Shown one piece after another: positions 14,173 through 22,425 of a stretch of 22,890 nt of DNA. A model generated the notes under the pieces. It did not search any database, had not been told where the DNA came from, and worked only from the letters and a program-made list of their open reading frames with translations. The position numbers and the translations under genes were made by a program. The stretch covers positions 1 through 22,890 of the forward strand of contig JBMOLK010000029.1 of NCBI GenBank assembly GCA_049325575.1. Direction: 5' to 3'. This stretch comes from JBMOLK01 sp049325575. Its GTDB lineage: Bacteria; Bacillota; Clostridia; Acetivibrionales; Acetivibrionaceae. Within the stretch, counting starts at the first letter, position 1; every line of letters begins with the position of its first letter.

Positions 14173-15807
14173 TTGTTTAGCGTTATGATTGTTGATGATG
14201 ATCTGACAACCCTTGAATGGCTGGAAGTTGAGATTGATTGGGGAAAACTGGATTTTAAGCTGGTATGTACGGCAAAAAATGGCATTGATGCCCTGCATAA
14301 GCTAAACCAATACAATATAGACCTTGTAATTTCCGATATCAGTATGCCTAAAATGGATGGTATAGAATTATTAAACACCATAAAAGAACACGGGATTTCG
14401 TCTTTAGTAGTATTTTTAAGTGACTCTCAGGACTTTCCCCATGTTAAGCAGGGGCTGCTTTTGGGAGCACACGATTACATATTAAAACCCATTGATAAAG
14501 ATAATTTAACTGAAGTATTAAAGAAAGCACAGGGCAATTTACTTGATAAAAAACTAGAAGATGATAAGAATAAGAAGCTAAAGCAAAAACTTGAGTTAAA
14601 CCTTACACTTTCAAGGGAAAAAATACTTTATGACCTGTTAAGAGGTAAGGAGTTTCCCCTTAAGGAGTTAGACGATATCATAAACGAATACAATATCGAC
14701 CTTTATAATAGAATAGTTCAGGTTGGTATTATTGAAGTAGGAAATTTTGATGCCAGTTCCAAGGAATGGGTTAAAAGTGGAAGGTTTGAGGAATTAGTAA
14801 AAAGAGTACGGAACATAGTTTCGAGTGTTCTAACACAATATAACAGACTAAGTTGTAATACAGTTGAGGTGGATATTGGAGTAATGAGTGTTATTCTTCA
14901 GCCACTCTTAGATATGGAAATCAAAGACTTTGAAGAAATGTCTTCAGACTTTTTTGAGAGGGTATTACAGGAAATAAAGAGTGACGTAAATGTCAGGGTT
15001 ACAATAGGGGTTGGAAACGTATGTCTTAACCTTAATGAAATCAGCTTAAGCTATATGGGCGCAAAAGCAGCATTACGCCATAAATATATTTTAGGTGGAA
15101 ACAGAGTTATCCAAATCACGCATTCCGATTTTAATGAAAAACATAGTATACTATATCCCCTTGAAAGGGAAAAGCTCTTGGCGGAATACATAATGTCTGG
15201 TGATGATAGAGCTGTAAAACTTGCAGAAAACATATTCGACGATATTGCAGTAGGTATGCAGGACAATCTCAAAAGAGTAGCTTTTGCAGCCAACCAGCTT
15301 GTTTTTAATATCTCCCAGTTTATTGATATACAGTATGGTTTTATTAACAAGTTATACGATTTCAGTAAGTTTAATAATGTTGATTTTTCAAGCTTTAGCT
15401 CAAAAGCTGATATAAAGGACTTTTTTGTTTCTTTTGTTACTAGTCTTCTAAGTGTGGTTAAAGAATATAAACCTGCTCAGAGTAATAACCTGATAAAGAA
15501 AGCGTGTGAGTATGTGCTAAGGCATATAGAAGAGGAAATAACGCTGCTGACAATTGCGGAGAACCTCAACATAAGTAAAAACTATTTCTGTTCCCTGTTT
15601 AAGCAAGAGACGGGATATAATTTCCTTGAGTATGTGACCAAGGTTAAGATGGAATGGGCAAAGATGCTGCTAAAGGAAGGAAGTTATAAGACTTATGAAG
15701 TCAGTGAAATGTTGGGCTATAGGGAAGCCAGCTATTTTAGCAGATTGTTCAGAAAGTATACAGGTTTAAGCCCGGCTGAATATAAAAAAAACTTCCAGGT
15801 TTTATAG
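14173..15807 (+). CDS. AraC-type response regulator (YesN family), orphan
   Basis: This is a two-component transcription factor of 544 residues. The N-terminal receiver domain (1-120) has acidic residues in MIVDDD, phospho-acceptor Asp55 in LVISDISMPKMDG, and the conserved Lys105 in DYILKP. A central region (about 125-430) is the variable linker of YesN-type regulators. The C-terminal AraC domain (about 440-544) has both helix-turn-helix units, ending with YREASYFSRLFRKYTGLSP. I place the start at TTG 14173, eight bases after AAAGGGGG, giving MFSVMIVDDD; the ATG at 14146 lies before that ribosome site. No histidine kinase is adjacent, although this family usually has one next door and often controls sugar uptake. 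The stop codon TAG overlaps repeat copy B. Confidence 0.88.
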   Translation: MFSVMIVDDDLTTLEWLEVEIDWGKLDFKLVCTAKNGIDALHKLNQYNIDLVISDISMPKMDGIELLNTIKEHGISSLVVFLSDSQDFPHVKQGLLLGAHDYILKPIDKDNLTEVLKKAQGNLLDKKLEDDKNKKLKQKLELNLTLSREKILYDLLRGKEFPLKELDDIINEYNIDLYNRIVQVGIIEVGNFDASSKEWVKSGRFEELVKRVRNIVSSVLTQYNRLSCNTVEVDIGVMSVILQPLLDMEIKDFEEMSSDFFERVLQEIKSDVNVRVTIGVGNVCLNLNEISLSYMGAKAALRHKYILGGNRVIQITHSDFNEKHSILYPLEREKLLAEYIMSGDDRAVKLAENIFDDIAVGMQDNLKRVAFAANQLVFNISQFIDIQYGFINKLYDFSKFNNVDFSSFSSKADIKDFFVSFVTSLLSVVKEYKPAQSNNLIKKACEYVLRHIEEEITLLTIAENLNISKNYFCSLFKQETGYNFLEYVTKVKMEWAKMLLKEGSYKTYEVSEMLGYREASYFSRLFRKYTGLSPAEYKKNFQVL

Positions 15808-15904
15808 AGATCGAACTGTAAAAGTAGATAAACTTAATGAGCCCGCCATTTGTATCAAATTAGCGGAGCGAATTATATGTTTATCTTTACAGTTCGTTAT
15901 CTCT
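15806..15904 (-). repeat. Interspersed palindromic repeat, full copy B (inverted relative to A)
   Basis: The 99-bp element runs from AGAGATCGAACTGTAAAAG to TTTACAGTTCGTTATCTCT. Its reverse complement aligns over the full length with copy A. Its internal hairpin pairs CCGC (15843-15846) with GCGG (15863-15866), where copy A has AA..TT pairs in place of CC..GG. It starts on the second base of the response-regulator stop codon and ends 53 bp before the promoter of the next gene. Confidence 0.85.
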
Positions 15905-15956
15905 AAGAAGCGATTGATATATTTTTTAAGTCTTAAACTATCGGAAGCGGTGGAAA

Positions 15957-15986
15957 TTGGACTTGTGAATCCTATTAGTGTATAAT
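15957..15986 (+). promoter_or_regulatory. Promoter of the SurA/PrsA-like gene
   Basis: TTGGAC (15957-15962) and an exact TATAAT (15981-15986) are separated by 18 bp. Because the -10 overlaps the earliest possible GTG codon at 15978, translation must begin further downstream. Confidence 0.75.
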
Positions 15987-16028
15987 ATTAATGCACATAG
16001 AATATATTACTTGGGAGGTAGTGGTTTG

Positions 16029-17138
16029 GTGAGGATGACCAGTGATGTCACGGTAACTAAAAACTCTGCCAGGAAGACAGCCATTGTGATGGTTCTTACG
16101 AGTATAGTTATTATAATAGTTGCACTGACAATTGTAATCGGATATCAAACTGGACTTTTCTATAATGATTTTTCATGTATAGCCACTGTTAACGGGGTAC
16201 CTGTCTACGTCAGAGAATACAAAATAAAGCTAAAGAGTAAAAATATAGAAGTCCTGGATTATTTTAAGCAAAAGTATAAAATCGAAAACAGTAATAAATT
16301 CTGGTCTAATAGTTTTAATGGTGAAGTTCCTGGTGAGATTGCCAGAAAAAAAGCTTTAGACGATATTGTAAGATTAAAGGTTGTGCAAATACTGGCAAAA
16401 GAGAAAGGCATAATAAAAAGTGCAGATTACAAGGACTTCTTAAATGAATTGGAAAAGGAAAACAAGCTTAGAGAAGATGCTTTAAAGAATAATAAAGTCA
16501 TATACGGACCAAGCAAATATGGTGAGGTGGAGTACTTCACTTACACTTATGAGAATATGGTTGCAAAGCTTAAAGAAAAGCTTAAAGACAAAGAACTGGC
16601 TATATCTGAAGATAAGCTTGTTGATATGTATAAGGTGTTTAAAAAGTCAAAGTTCAAACTTCCTGACAATATCAAGATTCAAAAAATAGCTGTTTCTTTT
16701 GCAGACGATAAAGGTGTTATAAACGAGGACAGGAAAAGATATGCAAGAATTAAAATTCAGGAAGCTAAAAGCAGGCTAAATAATGGAGAAGCATTTGAGG
16801 ATGTTTCCAGGCAGTACAACAAGAATAGCGATGTATTAGAGCAGACTTTTACCAAAGAGGATTTACATAAGGATAATACGCTCTATACCCAGATACTGGA
16901 TGGTGTTAATAAGGTGGAGGAAGGCCGTATCAGCGAAATAATAGAAGAACGAACCGAATTTCTAATTGTTAAATGCATTAAAAGGGAAGATATGGGTTTT
17001 CTTTCATACGAGGATGCCAGAGATATGATAAAGAATGAGCTTATAGATAGAGATTATATAAATTATATAGACAGTCTTGTTGAAGAAGCCGATGTCAGGA
17101 TAAATGAAAAATTGTATAAACGGTTAAATGTGAGATAA
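16029..17138 (+). CDS. Membrane-anchored SurA/PrsA-like protein with parvulin-like domain
   Basis: This is a likely extracytoplasmic folding factor of 369 residues. Residues 1-16 are cytoplasmic, 17-38 form a single hydrophobic helix (AIVMVLTSIVIIIVALTIVI) and the rest lies outside the membrane. Residues about 45-200 are a charged helical part like the SurA N-terminal domain. Residues about 215-318 resemble a PpiC/parvulin domain: a RLNNGEAFEDVSRQYNKNSD segment, then EEGRISEIIEERTEFLIVKC. Clear rotamase catalytic residues could not be identified, so it may be a chaperone only. There is no lipobox, unlike PrsA. GGGAGGT (16013-16019) supports GTG 16029 or TTG 16026; the difference is one residue. 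It is transcribed alone between a promoter and a terminator. Confidence 0.68.
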   Translation: MRMTSDVTVTKNSARKTAIVMVLTSIVIIIVALTIVIGYQTGLFYNDFSCIATVNGVPVYVREYKIKLKSKNIEVLDYFKQKYKIENSNKFWSNSFNGEVPGEIARKKALDDIVRLKVVQILAKEKGIIKSADYKDFLNELEKENKLREDALKNNKVIYGPSKYGEVEYFTYTYENMVAKLKEKLKDKELAISEDKLVDMYKVFKKSKFKLPDNIKIQKIAVSFADDKGVINEDRKRYARIKIQEAKSRLNNGEAFEDVSRQYNKNSDVLEQTFTKEDLHKDNTLYTQILDGVNKVEEGRISEIIEERTEFLIVKCIKREDMGFLSYEDARDMIKNELIDRDYINYIDSLVEEADVRINEKLYKRLNVR

Positions 17139-17154
17139 TAATAAAGCAGGTAAC

Positions 17155-17192
17155 AGGACTAACATAGTACAGTAATGTTAGTTCTTTATTTA
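17155..17192 (+). terminator. Rho-independent terminator
   Basis: AGGACTAACAT (17155-17165) pairs with ATGTTAGTTCT (17175-17185), one position being a wobble, followed by a T-rich tail. It closes the SurA/PrsA-like transcript. Confidence 0.8.
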
Positions 17193-17293
17193 TGTAGTCA
17201 TTAAAGAAATTTTACTAAAATCATGTGATAGCGAATAAATATACATTATGGTTAATTTTGGGTTTTGCGTAATATTCAAATTAATTGAAGTTT

Positions 17294-17321
17294 TTGAAAG
17301 GATTAAACCTGTTTATATAGA
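17294..17321 (+). promoter_or_regulatory. Candidate promoter of glgCD
   Basis: TTGAAA (17294-17299) and TATAGA (17316-17321) are spaced 16 bp apart, 40 bp before the glgC start. The surrounding A/T richness makes the exact -10 uncertain. Confidence 0.5.
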
Positions 17322-17361
17322 ATATATTAATTATACTTAATCAATCGAGGTGGGGGATTTA

Positions 17362-18642
17362 ATGCAGAATAAGGAGATTATTGCCTTGCTGCTCGCTGGA
17401 GGGCAAGGTAGTAGACTGGGCGTATTAACCAAGAACATTGCTAAACCTGCTGTTTTGTATGGAGGTAAGTACAGAATAATTGATTTTTCTTTAAGCAATT
17501 GTATTAATTCCGATATTGATACGGTAGGTGTGCTAACACAATACCAGCCTCTTGAGTTAAATGCTCATATCGGAATCGGAAAGCCATGGGATATGGATAG
17601 AATAAACGGAGGAGTAACCATACTTTCACCCTATCTTAAGGATGAAACAGGTGAATGGTATAAAGGAACTGCAAATGCAGTCTTCCAAAATATCCATTAT
17701 GTTGACAAACATTCACCTAAATATGTTGTGATTTTATCAGGAGATCATATTTATAAGATGAATTATTCCAAAATGCTTGACTTTCACAAGGAGAATAATG
17801 CCGATGCTACTATATCTGTAATAACCGTGCCATGGGAAGAGGCAAGCAGGTATGGCATAATGAATACATATGAAAATGGTAAGATATTTGAGTTTGATGA
17901 AAAACCCAAAAATCCTAAAAGCAACCTTGCTTCCATGGGGGTTTACATATTTACCTGGGAGGTACTAAGGGAATATCTTGTAAGAGATGACCAGAACCCT
18001 GAATCGGACCATGACTTTGGAAAGAATGTTATTCCTATGATGCTGGGAGAAGGTAGAAGTATGTGGGCCTATAATTTTAGAGGATATTGGAGAGATGTAG
18101 GTACAATACAAGCTTACTGGGAATCTAATATGGATTTGATTAGCAGAGTTCCGGAGTTTAATCTCTTTGACCCTGCCTGGAAAATATATACTCCAAACCC
18201 TGTTAAACCTGCACACTATATAGGTCCTAAAGGGAGTGTAAAGAAGTCGATTATAGCTGAAGGGTGTACGATATATGGGGAAGTCAAAAATTCGGTTATA
18301 TTCCCCGGGGTTTATATTGATGAAGGTTCTGTGGTTGAAGACTCTATAGTTATGTCGGACACTACTATAGGGTCCAATTGTAGAATTAACAGATGTATCA
18401 TTAGTGAGAGTGCAAAAATAGGAAACGGTGTGAATATGGGGATTGGTGAGAACGTTACGAATGAATCGAAGCCATCCATATATAATTCAGGTATTACTGT
18501 TGTAGGTGAAAAGGCTGTTGTTCCTGATGGGTGTCAAGTAGGTAAGAATGTTGTAATAGATGCAAATATGACAGCAGAAGAATACTGCTCATTTAATATT
18601 GAGTCTGGAAAAAGTGCTTTAAAGGGAGGAGAATGTGAATGA
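17362..18642 (+). CDS. glgC: Glucose-1-phosphate adenylyltransferase, catalytic subunit
   Basis: The enzyme makes ADP-glucose from ATP and glucose-1-phosphate, the committed step of glycogen synthesis. It has 426 residues from ATG 17362, chosen because AGGTGGGGG (17348-17356) is its ribosome site; the earlier GTG 17350 lies within that site. Nucleotidyltransferase motifs are intact: LAGGQGSRL (11-19), AKPA (27-30), the catalytic Asp128 in LSGDHIYKM, and Lys181 in FDEKPKNPKS for the sugar phosphate. The C-terminal part (about 285-426) is a left-handed beta-helix with repeated I/V-x-G-x-x-I hexapeptides. It overlaps glgD by 4 bp (ATGA), so the two subunits are translationally coupled. Confidence 0.96.
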   Translation: MQNKEIIALLLAGGQGSRLGVLTKNIAKPAVLYGGKYRIIDFSLSNCINSDIDTVGVLTQYQPLELNAHIGIGKPWDMDRINGGVTILSPYLKDETGEWYKGTANAVFQNIHYVDKHSPKYVVILSGDHIYKMNYSKMLDFHKENNADATISVITVPWEEASRYGIMNTYENGKIFEFDEKPKNPKSNLASMGVYIFTWEVLREYLVRDDQNPESDHDFGKNVIPMMLGEGRSMWAYNFRGYWRDVGTIQAYWESNMDLISRVPEFNLFDPAWKIYTPNPVKPAHYIGPKGSVKKSIIAEGCTIYGEVKNSVIFPGVYIDEGSVVEDSIVMSDTTIGSNCRINRCIISESAKIGNGVNMGIGENVTNESKPSIYNSGITVVGEKAVVPDGCQVGKNVVIDANMTAEEYCSFNIESGKSALKGGECE

Positions 18643-19760
18643 GAAGTAAGATGGGTATAATTCTGACCGGCGGCAAAAATAACAGACTTAAGGAGCTGGC
18701 TGAGCTGCGCTCCAGTACAGCTGTTCCAGTTGGAGGAAAATATAGGGTTATAGATTTTGTTTTATCCAATATGGTTAATTCAGGAATAACTAATATTGGA
18801 GTCCTTACACAGTACAGTTTTCGCTCACTGATGGATCATCTGGGGTCAGGGAAAGAGTGGGATCTGGATAGAAGAAATGAGGGGCTATTTATATTTCCTC
18901 CCTATCTCTCCGGTGAGCATTCAGGGTGGTATCAGGGCAGTGCCGATGCTATGTATCATAATATTACATTTTTAAAACGGAGCTTCGAAGAGTATGTTGT
19001 TGTTGCTCAAGGAAACTGTGTATACAAAATGCTTTTTGACGGTATGCTTGACTACCATATTGAGAAGAATGCCGATATAACTATTGCCTACAGAGATATG
19101 CATGATTTCCCGACGGAAGAGCTGACTCATATGGGAGTTATGGCTGTAGAGGACGGGGGAAGGGTAGCAGACTTTCAGGAGAAACATAAAAATCCCAGAT
19201 CAACAAGCTGTTCCATGGGAATATACATATTAAAAAGGCAGCTGCTTATTTCACTACTAGAGGAATGCGCGGCACATGGCAAGTATGATTTCGTAAAAGA
19301 TGTCATTATTAATAAGCTTAAAACATTAAATATATATGGTTATAAGTTTGAAGGGTATTGGAGGAATCTTAGCACCATAAACGCTTATTATAGAGTTAAT
19401 ATGGAGATGTTAAAGCCACAGGTGAGACACCAGCTTTTTGAGGAGTATGGAAAGGTTTATACAAAAGTTAAGGATGAACCTCCTGCAAAATACAATGAAG
19501 AAGCGGAAGTCAAAAATTCCATAATAGCAGATGGATGTATAGTTGAAGGAACTGTTATAAACTCTGTTTTATTCAGAGGCGTTACTATAAAAAGAGGAGC
19601 AGTGGTAAATAACTGTATAATAATGCAGGACTCTGCAGTAGAAGAAGATGTAAAAATTGACAATTTGATTGTTGATAAAAATGTGTTATTATCAAAGGGA
19701 ATAAATCTTAAAGGTACTCCAACTTTTCCTATAATAATAGGCAAGGGTGCAACCATATAA
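18639..19760 (+). CDS. glgD: GlgD, non-catalytic partner of GlgC
   Basis: This homologue of GlgC has lost catalytic residues and in Firmicutes modulates the GlgC enzyme as a heteromer. Over 373 residues the fold is kept: GGKYRVIDFVLSNMVNSGI (32-50) and a C-terminal beta-helix with hexapeptide repeats. The differences are telling: the AKPA of GlgC is replaced by SSTA (25-28), the nucleotide loop reads LTGGKNNRL, and the catalytic aspartate in SGDHIYKM is Asn126 in QGNCVYKM. Lys182 in FQEKHKNPRS is retained, so it may still bind sugar phosphate. Starting at the ATGA overlap with glgC, it is surely in the same operon. A lipid-kinase gene follows after 31 bp and may be cotranscribed. Confidence 0.95.
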   Translation: MRSKMGIILTGGKNNRLKELAELRSSTAVPVGGKYRVIDFVLSNMVNSGITNIGVLTQYSFRSLMDHLGSGKEWDLDRRNEGLFIFPPYLSGEHSGWYQGSADAMYHNITFLKRSFEEYVVVAQGNCVYKMLFDGMLDYHIEKNADITIAYRDMHDFPTEELTHMGVMAVEDGGRVADFQEKHKNPRSTSCSMGIYILKRQLLISLLEECAAHGKYDFVKDVIINKLKTLNIYGYKFEGYWRNLSTINAYYRVNMEMLKPQVRHQLFEEYGKVYTKVKDEPPAKYNEEAEVKNSIIADGCIVEGTVINSVLFRGVTIKRGAVVNNCIIMQDSAVEEDVKIDNLIVDKNVLLSKGINLKGTPTFPIIIGKGATI

Positions 19761-19791
19761 TGAGGTATAAAGTTTTAGAAGGCAGGTTAAG

Positions 19792-20673
19792 ATGGATAAA
19801 GCTCTTTTAGTTTACAACCCGTTTTCAGGGGATCAAAGCATACCACAAAAGCTTGATTATATAATAAACAGATTTCAGAAACAGAATATTCTGCTTCAGC
19901 CTTTTAGAATGGTGAATGATAAAGGGAAAATGCTTACAAAAGTTCTTAAGGGGGAAAGATTTAAGTTTCTTATTTCTTCTGGTGGAGACGGTACATTGAA
20001 CTTTGTAAGCAACATAATTCTAAAAGAAAATTTAGGGGTTCCCATGGGCATAATACCTTCAGGGACCTGTAATGATTTTGCCTCTATTTTGAACATACCT
20101 TCAACTCTTGAAGAGAATCTGGATATAATACTTGCAGGTAAAACAGCAGGGATTGATGTGGGGGTTGTTGATGATAAAACTTACTTTTTAAGCTCTTGTG
20201 CCGGAGGAGTTCTTGTAGATGTTTCCTTTAACACCCATAGTGAGCTTAAAAAGAATTTCGGCCCTTTCGCATATTACCTGAAGGCTTTAAGTGAAATGGC
20301 AAACATGAAACCATTTAGATTAAGAGTTGAGACTGAAAATGAGACCGTTGAGGAGGATGTTTTGCTTTTTATTATATTAAACGGAAAGCAGGCAGGTGGC
20401 TTTAGCAATATTATCAAGGAAGCAGATTTCTCCGATGGTCTTATGGATATAGTGCTTATCAAGAATTGCAATCATATAGATTTAGCCGGTATTTTCTTTC
20501 AGGTTTTAAGTAATGATGCTCTTAATAATAAGAATGTAATAAACTTAAGGGCAAATAAATGTACAATTCAAGGTTCCCGGGATATAGTACTTAGTATAGA
20601 CGGAGAGAAGGGGCCTTGTCTGCCAACCACGGTAAGATTTATAAATAAAGCTTTAGAGGTATTTTTAAAGTAA
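19792..20673 (+). CDS. Diacylglycerol kinase-like lipid kinase (YegS/DgkB family)
   Basis: The protein probably phosphorylates diacylglycerol or a related lipid at the inner membrane face, recycling it to phosphatidic acid. The 293-residue length is normal. Motifs visible are the nucleotide-binding SSGGDGTLNFV (62-72), the second glycine-rich loop GIIPSGTCNDFA (86-97), and a beta-sandwich C-terminal domain with LNGKQAGG and FSDGLMDIVLIK. There is no transmembrane segment. It follows glgD by 31 bp without a terminator, so it may belong to the glg operon, though the functional link is unclear. It converges with fabI and shares a bidirectional terminator with it. DgkB and YegS-type phosphatidylglycerol kinases are similar and cannot be separated here. 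Confidence 0.86.
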   Translation: MDKALLVYNPFSGDQSIPQKLDYIINRFQKQNILLQPFRMVNDKGKMLTKVLKGERFKFLISSGGDGTLNFVSNIILKENLGVPMGIIPSGTCNDFASILNIPSTLEENLDIILAGKTAGIDVGVVDDKTYFLSSCAGGVLVDVSFNTHSELKKNFGPFAYYLKALSEMANMKPFRLRVETENETVEEDVLLFIILNGKQAGGFSNIIKEADFSDGLMDIVLIKNCNHIDLAGIFFQVLSNDALNNKNVINLRANKCTIQGSRDIVLSIDGEKGPCLPTTVRFINKALEVFLK

Positions 20674-20704
20674 AAAACTCGGAGGCTCCATGCCCCGAGT
20701 TTTT
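20673..20704. terminator. Bidirectional terminator between convergent genes
   Basis: AAAAACTCGG (20673-20682) pairs with CCGAGTTTTT (20695-20704) around a 12-nt loop. Runs of A on one side and T on the other suit both directions. It overlaps the last base of the lipid-kinase stop and the stop of fabI. Confidence 0.9.
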
Positions 20705-21461
20705 ATATACCCATAATACTGTATCCGCTGTCTATATGAATGACTTCTCCTGTTAATCCGCTGGATAAGTCACTTAGAAGGTACAAAGCAGAATTACCAA
20801 GGTCTTCCTGGGTTATATTTCTTCTTAAAGGAGCCTTGGTTTCAACAGCATCCATTATATTGCTAAAGTCTTTCACACCTTTGGCAGAAAGTGTTTTTAT
20901 AGGACCGGCAGATATGGCATTAACTCTTATTCCACGTGGGCCAAGGTCGGATGCAAGATACCTTACACTGGCTTCAAGGGCTGCTTTTGCTACTCCCATC
21001 ACGTTATACCCGGGGAATACCTTTTCAGAACCCATATATGTAAGAGTAATAATACTGCCACTCTCTGTCATCAGTTCTTTTGCCCTGCGGCTGACTGCTA
21101 CAAGAGAATATGCACTTACATCCATAGCATGAGCAAATCCGTCCCTGGAAGTATAAACGAAATCCTTTTGAAGGTCTTCAGTTTTGGCATGGGCTATGCT
21201 GTGTACTACCCCATGGATAACACCATACTTTTCTTTAATGGCATTAAAAAGGTTATCAATATCTTCATCAGATGATATATCACACTGGAAAGTTGAGTCT
21301 CCGCCAAGTTCTTCGGCTCCAGTTCTTTCTCTTTCCCCCTGGTATGTAATTATTACTCTTGCACCTTCGTTTTGAGCTGCTTTTACAATACCCCAGGCTA
21401 TACTCCATTTATTTCTTACACCCATAACCAGAATATTCTTATTATTTAGCAAGGCTCCCAT
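20703..21461 (-). CDS. fabI: Enoyl-[acyl-carrier-protein] reductase, NADH-dependent
   Basis: The enzyme reduces trans-2-enoyl-ACP in the last step of each fatty-acid elongation cycle, in the cytoplasm. It has 252 residues from the ATG at 21461. The frame is open to TTG 21470, but that codon abuts the ribosome site AAGGAG (21476-21471), which is well spaced for the ATG. Short-chain dehydrogenase features are visible: the FabI-type cofactor loop VMGVRNKWSIAWG, SIAHA, and the FabI triad Tyr142 (LTYMGSEK), Tyr152 and Lys159 (YNVMGVAK). SAGPIKTLSAKGV is the FabI substrate loop. The gene stands alone, away from the fab cluster that usually carries a FabK or FabI in clostridia. It converges with the lipid-kinase gene. 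Confidence 0.95.
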   Translation of the reverse strand: MGALLNNKNILVMGVRNKWSIAWGIVKAAQNEGARVIITYQGERERTGAEELGGDSTFQCDISSDEDIDNLFNAIKEKYGVIHGVVHSIAHAKTEDLQKDFVYTSRDGFAHAMDVSAYSLVAVSRRAKELMTESGSIITLTYMGSEKVFPGYNVMGVAKAALEASVRYLASDLGPRGIRVNAISAGPIKTLSAKGVKDFSNIMDAVETKAPLRRNITQEDLGNSALYLLSDLSSGLTGEVIHIDSGYSIMGI

Positions 21462-21599
21462 TTTGTACAACTCCTTTACAAGATTTCATCACAAACTAAT
21501 CAGATATATAATTTCCTAAAGGAAGAGAAATATTACCTTTAGATAAATTTCCATACTACTTTATCAAAATAGCTGAAGGTTGTAAAGTATTATAAATAA

Positions 21600-21631
21600 G
21601 CATATGTTTACATTTACAGTTTATTATCTCT
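21600..21631 (-). repeat. Interspersed repeat, solo left-end fragment (copy D)
   Basis: Read on the minus strand it begins AGAGATAATAAACTGTAAAT and continues GTAAACATATGC, matching the left end of copy A (AACTGTAAAGATAAACATAT). It lies between the tRNA-Val terminator and fabI. No matching right end was seen nearby. Confidence 0.65.
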
Positions 21632-21640
21632 AAATATTAT

Positions 21641-21677
21641 AATAAAAGAAAGTGACTTGCATATGCAAATCACTTTC
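21641..21677 (-). terminator. Terminator of tRNA-Val
   Basis: On the minus strand a 30-nt near-perfect palindrome (21677-21648, GAAAGTGATTTGCA with its complement, one mismatch) is followed by TTTTATT. It begins three bases after the encoded CCA end. Confidence 0.85.
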
Positions 21678-21679
21678 CA

Positions 21680-21756
21680 TGGTGGGCGATAATGGGCTCG
21701 AACCATCGACCCCCACGATGTCAACGTGGTACTCTAGCCAGCTGAGCTAATCGCCC
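21680..21756 (-). tRNA. tRNA-Val (anticodon GAC)
   Basis: The 77-nt cloverleaf, with encoded CCA, has acceptor GGGCGAT/ATCGCCC, anticodon stem CCACG/CGTGG with loop TTGACAT (anticodon GAC), T-arm GATGG-TTCGAGC-CCATT and discriminator A. It reads GUC and GUU valine codons. It is a single-tRNA transcript with its own promoter and terminator. Confidence 0.97.
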
Positions 21757-21772
21757 TTATTGTACAACAATT

Positions 21773-21801
21773 ATTTTATAGGCTATTACTTACTGTGTCA
21801 A
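21773..21801 (-). promoter_or_regulatory. Promoter of tRNA-Val
   Basis: On the minus strand a consensus TTGACA (21801-21796) and TAAAAT (21778-21773) lie exactly 17 bp apart, about 17 bp before the first tRNA base. Confidence 0.85.
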
Positions 21802-21947
21802 GAGAAAAAAATTAAAAGGAAGAAAGTGTAAGCGGATAACAACTTTGTCGTGACTTTTATCTAAAACTTTATAGTATTTAATTCCCATTATACTAACTAC
21901 AAATTAGGACGATATAAATAGTGTAGGAAGTAAATGGAGGGATCGAT

Positions 21948-22232
21948 ATGGAATTTAAAGCCGAAGTAATCAAAGAATTGAGCATGGAACCGAATTTCAA
22001 AGTCAGATTTTATTATAAAACAGACAAGGTTACTATTGAAAAGGGATATGCGGAGGTAATAAGGGAGTACCCCAAGTCGGTTATCAAGTATGATTCCTAT
22101 ACGGATGGCTTTCTTGAGGAAGTTGATAAAGCCAAACTTGAGCTTGAAATATTAAATATAGTTTTTGACTACTTGCTTACATATGGTGTTCTAAGTTCGT
22201 GCAAAGGCAGATTTATATTAAGAACTGCTTGA
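21948..22232 (+). CDS. Hypothetical protein, 94 residues
   Basis: The protein is not recognised. It starts MEFKAEVIKELSMEPNFKVR and ends GVLSSCKGRFILRTA. It has no signal peptide, membrane segment or repeat; the composition is mixed, with alternating strands in the first half (KVRFYYKTDKVTIEKGYAEV) and a probable amphipathic helix (KAKLELEILNIVFDYLLTYG, about 62-81) in the second. The ribosome site GGAGGG sits about eight bases before the ATG and codon use is like its neighbours, which supports a real gene. It stands between divergent tRNA-Val and a Na+/Ca2+ exchanger-like gene, with 193 bp to the latter, so no functional context can be drawn. Confidence 0.7.
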   Translation: MEFKAEVIKELSMEPNFKVRFYYKTDKVTIEKGYAEVIREYPKSVIKYDSYTDGFLEEVDKAKLELEILNIVFDYLLTYGVLSSCKGRFILRTA

Positions 22233-22425
22233 GGATTTTATTACACACTTGTTTGAATGTTCCTTTAGAGTATGATAAAAGTATTATGGTAAGGCTTTTG
22301 ACATGGATTATGTTGAAAGTCTTTTATTGTGCCTTTTGGAATTTAAGTTTTTCATTAATATTGGAGAGTAAAAGCTAATATACTTAAGAGAAACATATTT
22401 GAAGGACATGGAAAGTGTGGTATAT

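Noticed and set aside
20740..21132. 130-codon plus-strand frame
   Set aside because: It is antisense to fabI, which has all its catalytic residues; the frame has no recognisable protein features.
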